In this document: positions 61,501 through 64,000 of the stretch, in pieces | Layout: each line of letters starts with the position of its first letter | How positions within the stretch are numbered: position 1 is the first letter of the stretch | Source: Cyanophora paradoxa | Taxonomy: Eukaryota > Glaucocystophyceae > Cyanophorales > Cyanophoraceae | Assembly (NCBI GenBank): GCA_004431415.1 | Contig: QPMI01000408.1 | Location: 1,054,001 to 1,118,000 of the forward strand | Length of the DNA stretch: 64,000 bases | Direction: 5' to 3' | Notes under the pieces: model-generated | What the model saw: only the letters and a program-made list of their open reading frames with translations | Database searches by the model: none | Told to the model about the DNA's origin: nothing | Made by a program: the position numbers and the translations under genes

Positions 61501-64000
61501 GCGCCCGAGCTGGGCGGGACCTTTGTCGCTTCAAACACGTTCTTCATCATTAACGCGACGTCCGTCGAGTGCCCTTCGGGACGGAAGGCCCGCGGCGTGT
61601 CGTCCCCCTGCGTCCTGACCTCGGCGGCTGATGGTGCGGCGCTGGTCGCCGACGATGTCTCGCCGATTGTGTCGACGAACAATTTCCTGGAGCAAACCGT
61701 GCGCTCCGTCAACGGCGGCGTGCTCTCGATACCGATTACGCCCGCCACTGCTGTCGTCGACGGAACTTACCAGGTTTGCGAAATCGGTCGCATTGATTTC
61801 GAATATACTAATTATAAAGACACCACGTGAAAACTCTGACCGCGCCCTCCATCTCCGCAGCTGCTCTGGAACTCGAGAGTGGTTGACAGCGAGGTCTACG
61901 GAGCTGAAATTCAGGCGATCATCCCACCGACCTCTCTCTCAGTCGTGGACGTGACCTTCCGTTGCGAGAACGAAGTATCGGGCTTCCGCCTCCGTTTTGG
62001 AGGCTCTGTCGCATGCTTTATAAACAAGACGGCGAACTCTGTTCCGCTGACCGAGACCGACATCCTTCCGCCTGTATTCTCGAACACTGTTGCGTCGGTC
62101 GTCGACTTCACATTTGCCGACGGTGGCTTTACGTTCACGTGCGCCGATTTCCGAGCTCGAGTTCGTTGGTGCACTCGATGTAATTATGATGCTAATGCGC
62201 TTCGAACCCTGTTGCAGATACAATGCCCTTGCAACCCCCGGCGCGACTTCGGACAGCCTGCATATTAAGTGGGGCGCTCAGCTAGATCTCGGCGGCGGCG
62301 TTGCAGAGCAGCGGACGATGAAATTCGTTGGTGAGTCTCCGTTTACGTTTCCTTCGCCTCTTTGGCAACTCACCCTCCCTCCGCCCCGCGCAGGCGCCTC
62401 TCTCTCCTGTACCCCGCTCCGTGTGCGCCGCGGCCCGGGGTTCACCGTCACCTGCACGCTCCAGCGTGCCGCGACCTCCTCGGCCCTCTTGAAGTCGGAC
62501 TTCATCGCGTACAATTTCAACGCGAGCTACATTGTCGCCGATCGCACCTCCGAGCAACTGCTGGCCGGTGGAGCGACTGGGATCCGCTTCGCAGCGGACA
62601 TTGTCGGTGCCGGCGACGACGGCGTGCTTACCGCGCTGTACAATCCTGCTATCGGCGGTGGCTCCGCGCCTGGTCAACCGAACATCGTGGCCGTCGCAAC
62701 GACGCCGACGGATCCGTTCAAGTGCTCCCGTGTACGCGTCGCAAAGAACAGCTCCGTTAGCTGCGTGATGCTTCGTGACGACACCGGCTCCCCTCTCTTA
62801 CGTGGTTCTGACTTCGTCGACATGAGTGGAAAGGCTCCGACCGGAGTTGTGAGCAACAGCACTGGTATCTTCTTCGAGTTCGTTGCCACAGCTGTCAATG
62901 GGTGCGTGCCTGTCATTTGGTTCGACTCCTTGGCTTTTGTTTTGACTCTCTTGCAGACCAGATTTTCAGTACCTGATCTCCTGGGCGCCATCTGTTGGCG
63001 GAGGCGTAGCTGGAGCAACCGAGCTCCGTGTTGTTTCCGCGTCTGCGGTCTGCTCCGGCTCCCGCAGAAGTCCTCCGGCGGCGGTGCAGTGCATCATATC
63101 CGCAGAGCCCAACGGCGCGGCACTCGAAGTGTCCGACATCGGCGCTCCGGCAGTCAACACGTCTCAGGTGAGGACACATCTTTTCAGATCCGAACCGGAA
63201 AGCGCGCTCTCTGACTTGTTCGTTTTCAGCTTGAAGGCCTGCCGCCTGTCCTCTCTGATGGCAAAATCTTCCAGTCGATTCGCGCGGTTTCTGCTGCATC
63301 CAATGCACCGATTGGGGTGTCGTACTCGAGCGAGGTGAGCCGCTTGTTTGTGGGCACAGATCGCTTCCAATTATACGCTGTCCGTTTATGCCATAACGGC
63401 CTGTGATGCGCAGATCGGCGGCGGTGTATTGTACAGGACATCGACCACAATCATCGAAGCAGCGATTCAGTGCGAACCGCGCTCTCGCCCGGATCGCGTT
63501 GTTCAGTGCTCGATCTCGCCCTATGGACCCTCTCCCAACGTCTTGCGGAACGACATCTTCGTCGCCATTCTCAAGATCGGCCGCCTGCAATTCTTGAGCC
63601 GCAATTTCACGACTCCAAGTGCCAACACGCTCGCCATTTCAATGTACATCCCGCCGGCTCCTCTGGACTCTAGCGCGGCATCGATTGAGGTCAACTACAA
63701 TGGAGATAGCGTGGGCCTCTTCGCGCCCATTCGAAGCATCTCGAACGACGTCGCCATCGTCATTGGTGAGCGACTCCAGTGCGTCAGTTCCAGATGGCGG
63801 CGGTACGCAACGGTGAATTGCACAGCCCTCCCGGATCCAACGTCTGCTCCCTTGATTTCGAGCGACATCGTCGTTTCGGCGCCATCTGTCGGAAGCGTAA
63901 CCGACATCCTGGTCGTCGACGAGTCAAGCGGCGCCGTACGTTATCCAAAACTGCCGATAGACTTCAATTAGCTTCGCTGACATTGTAAAAATCCGCATGC
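46599..64000 (+). CDS. Giant secreted multi-repeat protein, 3' end outside window
   Basis: The start at 46599 gives a signal peptide (LGTLFITTVFLAALAQCGHA). Dozens of short exons follow. To about 50.5 kb they carry non-repetitive extracellular sequence (GGLITTDQKGVVCEGGHSA, TWRFRHRLLNWNSTLSSV). From about 50.5 kb a divergent unit recurs: two Cys 8-14 residues apart, then a Ser/Thr-Asp-Phe/Ile step, then a Ser-Tyr-x4-Gly-Gly strand. Cys-Asp steps include QCSPDTLIG (52590), VNCTLTMEPDLGMVSVTDF (54270), IECRLMPPNPF (58775), ISCRAVIAAGSPDVSASDF (59875), ARCTLLKSPSSAPLLVTDF (61320), TVTCTLQRAATSSALLKSDF (62450), VSCVMLRDDTGSPLLRGSDF (62755) and VNCTALPDPTSAPLISSDI (63810). Strand motifs include VSYAAALGGG (52510), ISYSDAIGGT (60440), VSYAPELGGT (61495) and ISWAPSVGGG (62975). 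Asn-x-Ser/Thr sites are common. The spacing fits beta-sandwich domains of about 100-120 residues. I recognise no named family. Whether it is one gene or tandem genes is unproven; an alternative end near 54.7 kb is noted separately. Confidence 0.65.
49638..49772 (+). repeat. Duplicated intron 3' end with three candidate splice acceptors
   Basis: TTCATTTCTGAGATGCCT followed by TAATTTTGAGCTTAT-like sequence and CGCTCCTTACAG occurs twice, about 85 bp apart. A third CGCTCCTTACAG lies between them after TTTATATATAT. Each could serve as a 3' splice site for the exon beginning CTCGCTGGACGTATTCCGCC at about 49773. Confidence 0.8.

Noticed and set aside
1-64000. CRISPR arrays, bacterial operons, ribosome-binding sites and rRNA genes
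   Set aside because: None seen. The dense intron structure shows a eukaryotic nuclear context, and the tandem repeats lack the repeat-spacer pattern.

Overview
The window is eukaryotic nuclear DNA. Genes are cut into many short exons, often 20-150 nt. Introns end in CAG, and several introns open with GC instead of GT. The protein set (PARP, SAMHD1-type HD hydrolase, F-box/LRR proteins, ankyrin repeats, hybrid histidine kinases with two receivers, a very large secreted repeat protein) points to a unicellular protist, most plausibly a GC-rich alga. The frequent GC-AG introns would fit a haptophyte, but the sequence alone does not settle the lineage.

Layout, left to right. 58-1576 (+): 3' end of a PARP gene. 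1577-4299: gene-free, holding a GC-rich minisatellite (about 2520-3620). 4300-11457 (-): one long gene reading F-box, leucine-rich repeats, ankyrin repeats and an acidic tail with a nuclear-localisation-like C-terminus. 11458-14375: no gene I can defend beyond a weak small ORF. 14376-33109: a very large inverted repeat with two arms of about 8.4 kb, each carrying a complete hybrid histidine kinase. The kinases diverge head to head from a 1.16 kb shared promoter region (23169-24332). The tail of a third kinase copy lies directly outside the right arm (33111-33191). 34190-36395 (-): a threonine-, asparagine- and cysteine-rich protein, probably extracellular. 37347-40534 (-): SAMHD1-like dNTP hydrolase with a long acidic tail, divergent from an F-box/LRR gene (40798-43395, +). 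43396-46598: gene-free, with a decayed inverted fragment of the SAMHD1-like gene, a 39-nt G run and a MITE-like element with perfect 18-bp terminal inverted repeats. 46599-64000 (+): a giant gene with a signal peptide and many divergent extracellular repeats, running off the window.

The genes do not form an operon-like pathway. The themes are surface sensing (the kinase pair), probable surface or wall proteins (the repeat protein and the Cys/Thr-rich protein), ubiquitin-ligase adaptors (two F-box genes) and nucleotide/NAD metabolism (SAMHD1-like, PARP). The most unusual items are the inverted kinase pair with patchwork similarity between its arms, and the repeat family of the giant protein. 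I do not recognise that repeat as a named domain.

Exon borders were read by eye from splice signals, reading frame and, for the kinases, comparison of the two copies. Those in the PARP gene and the right-hand kinase are the best supported.
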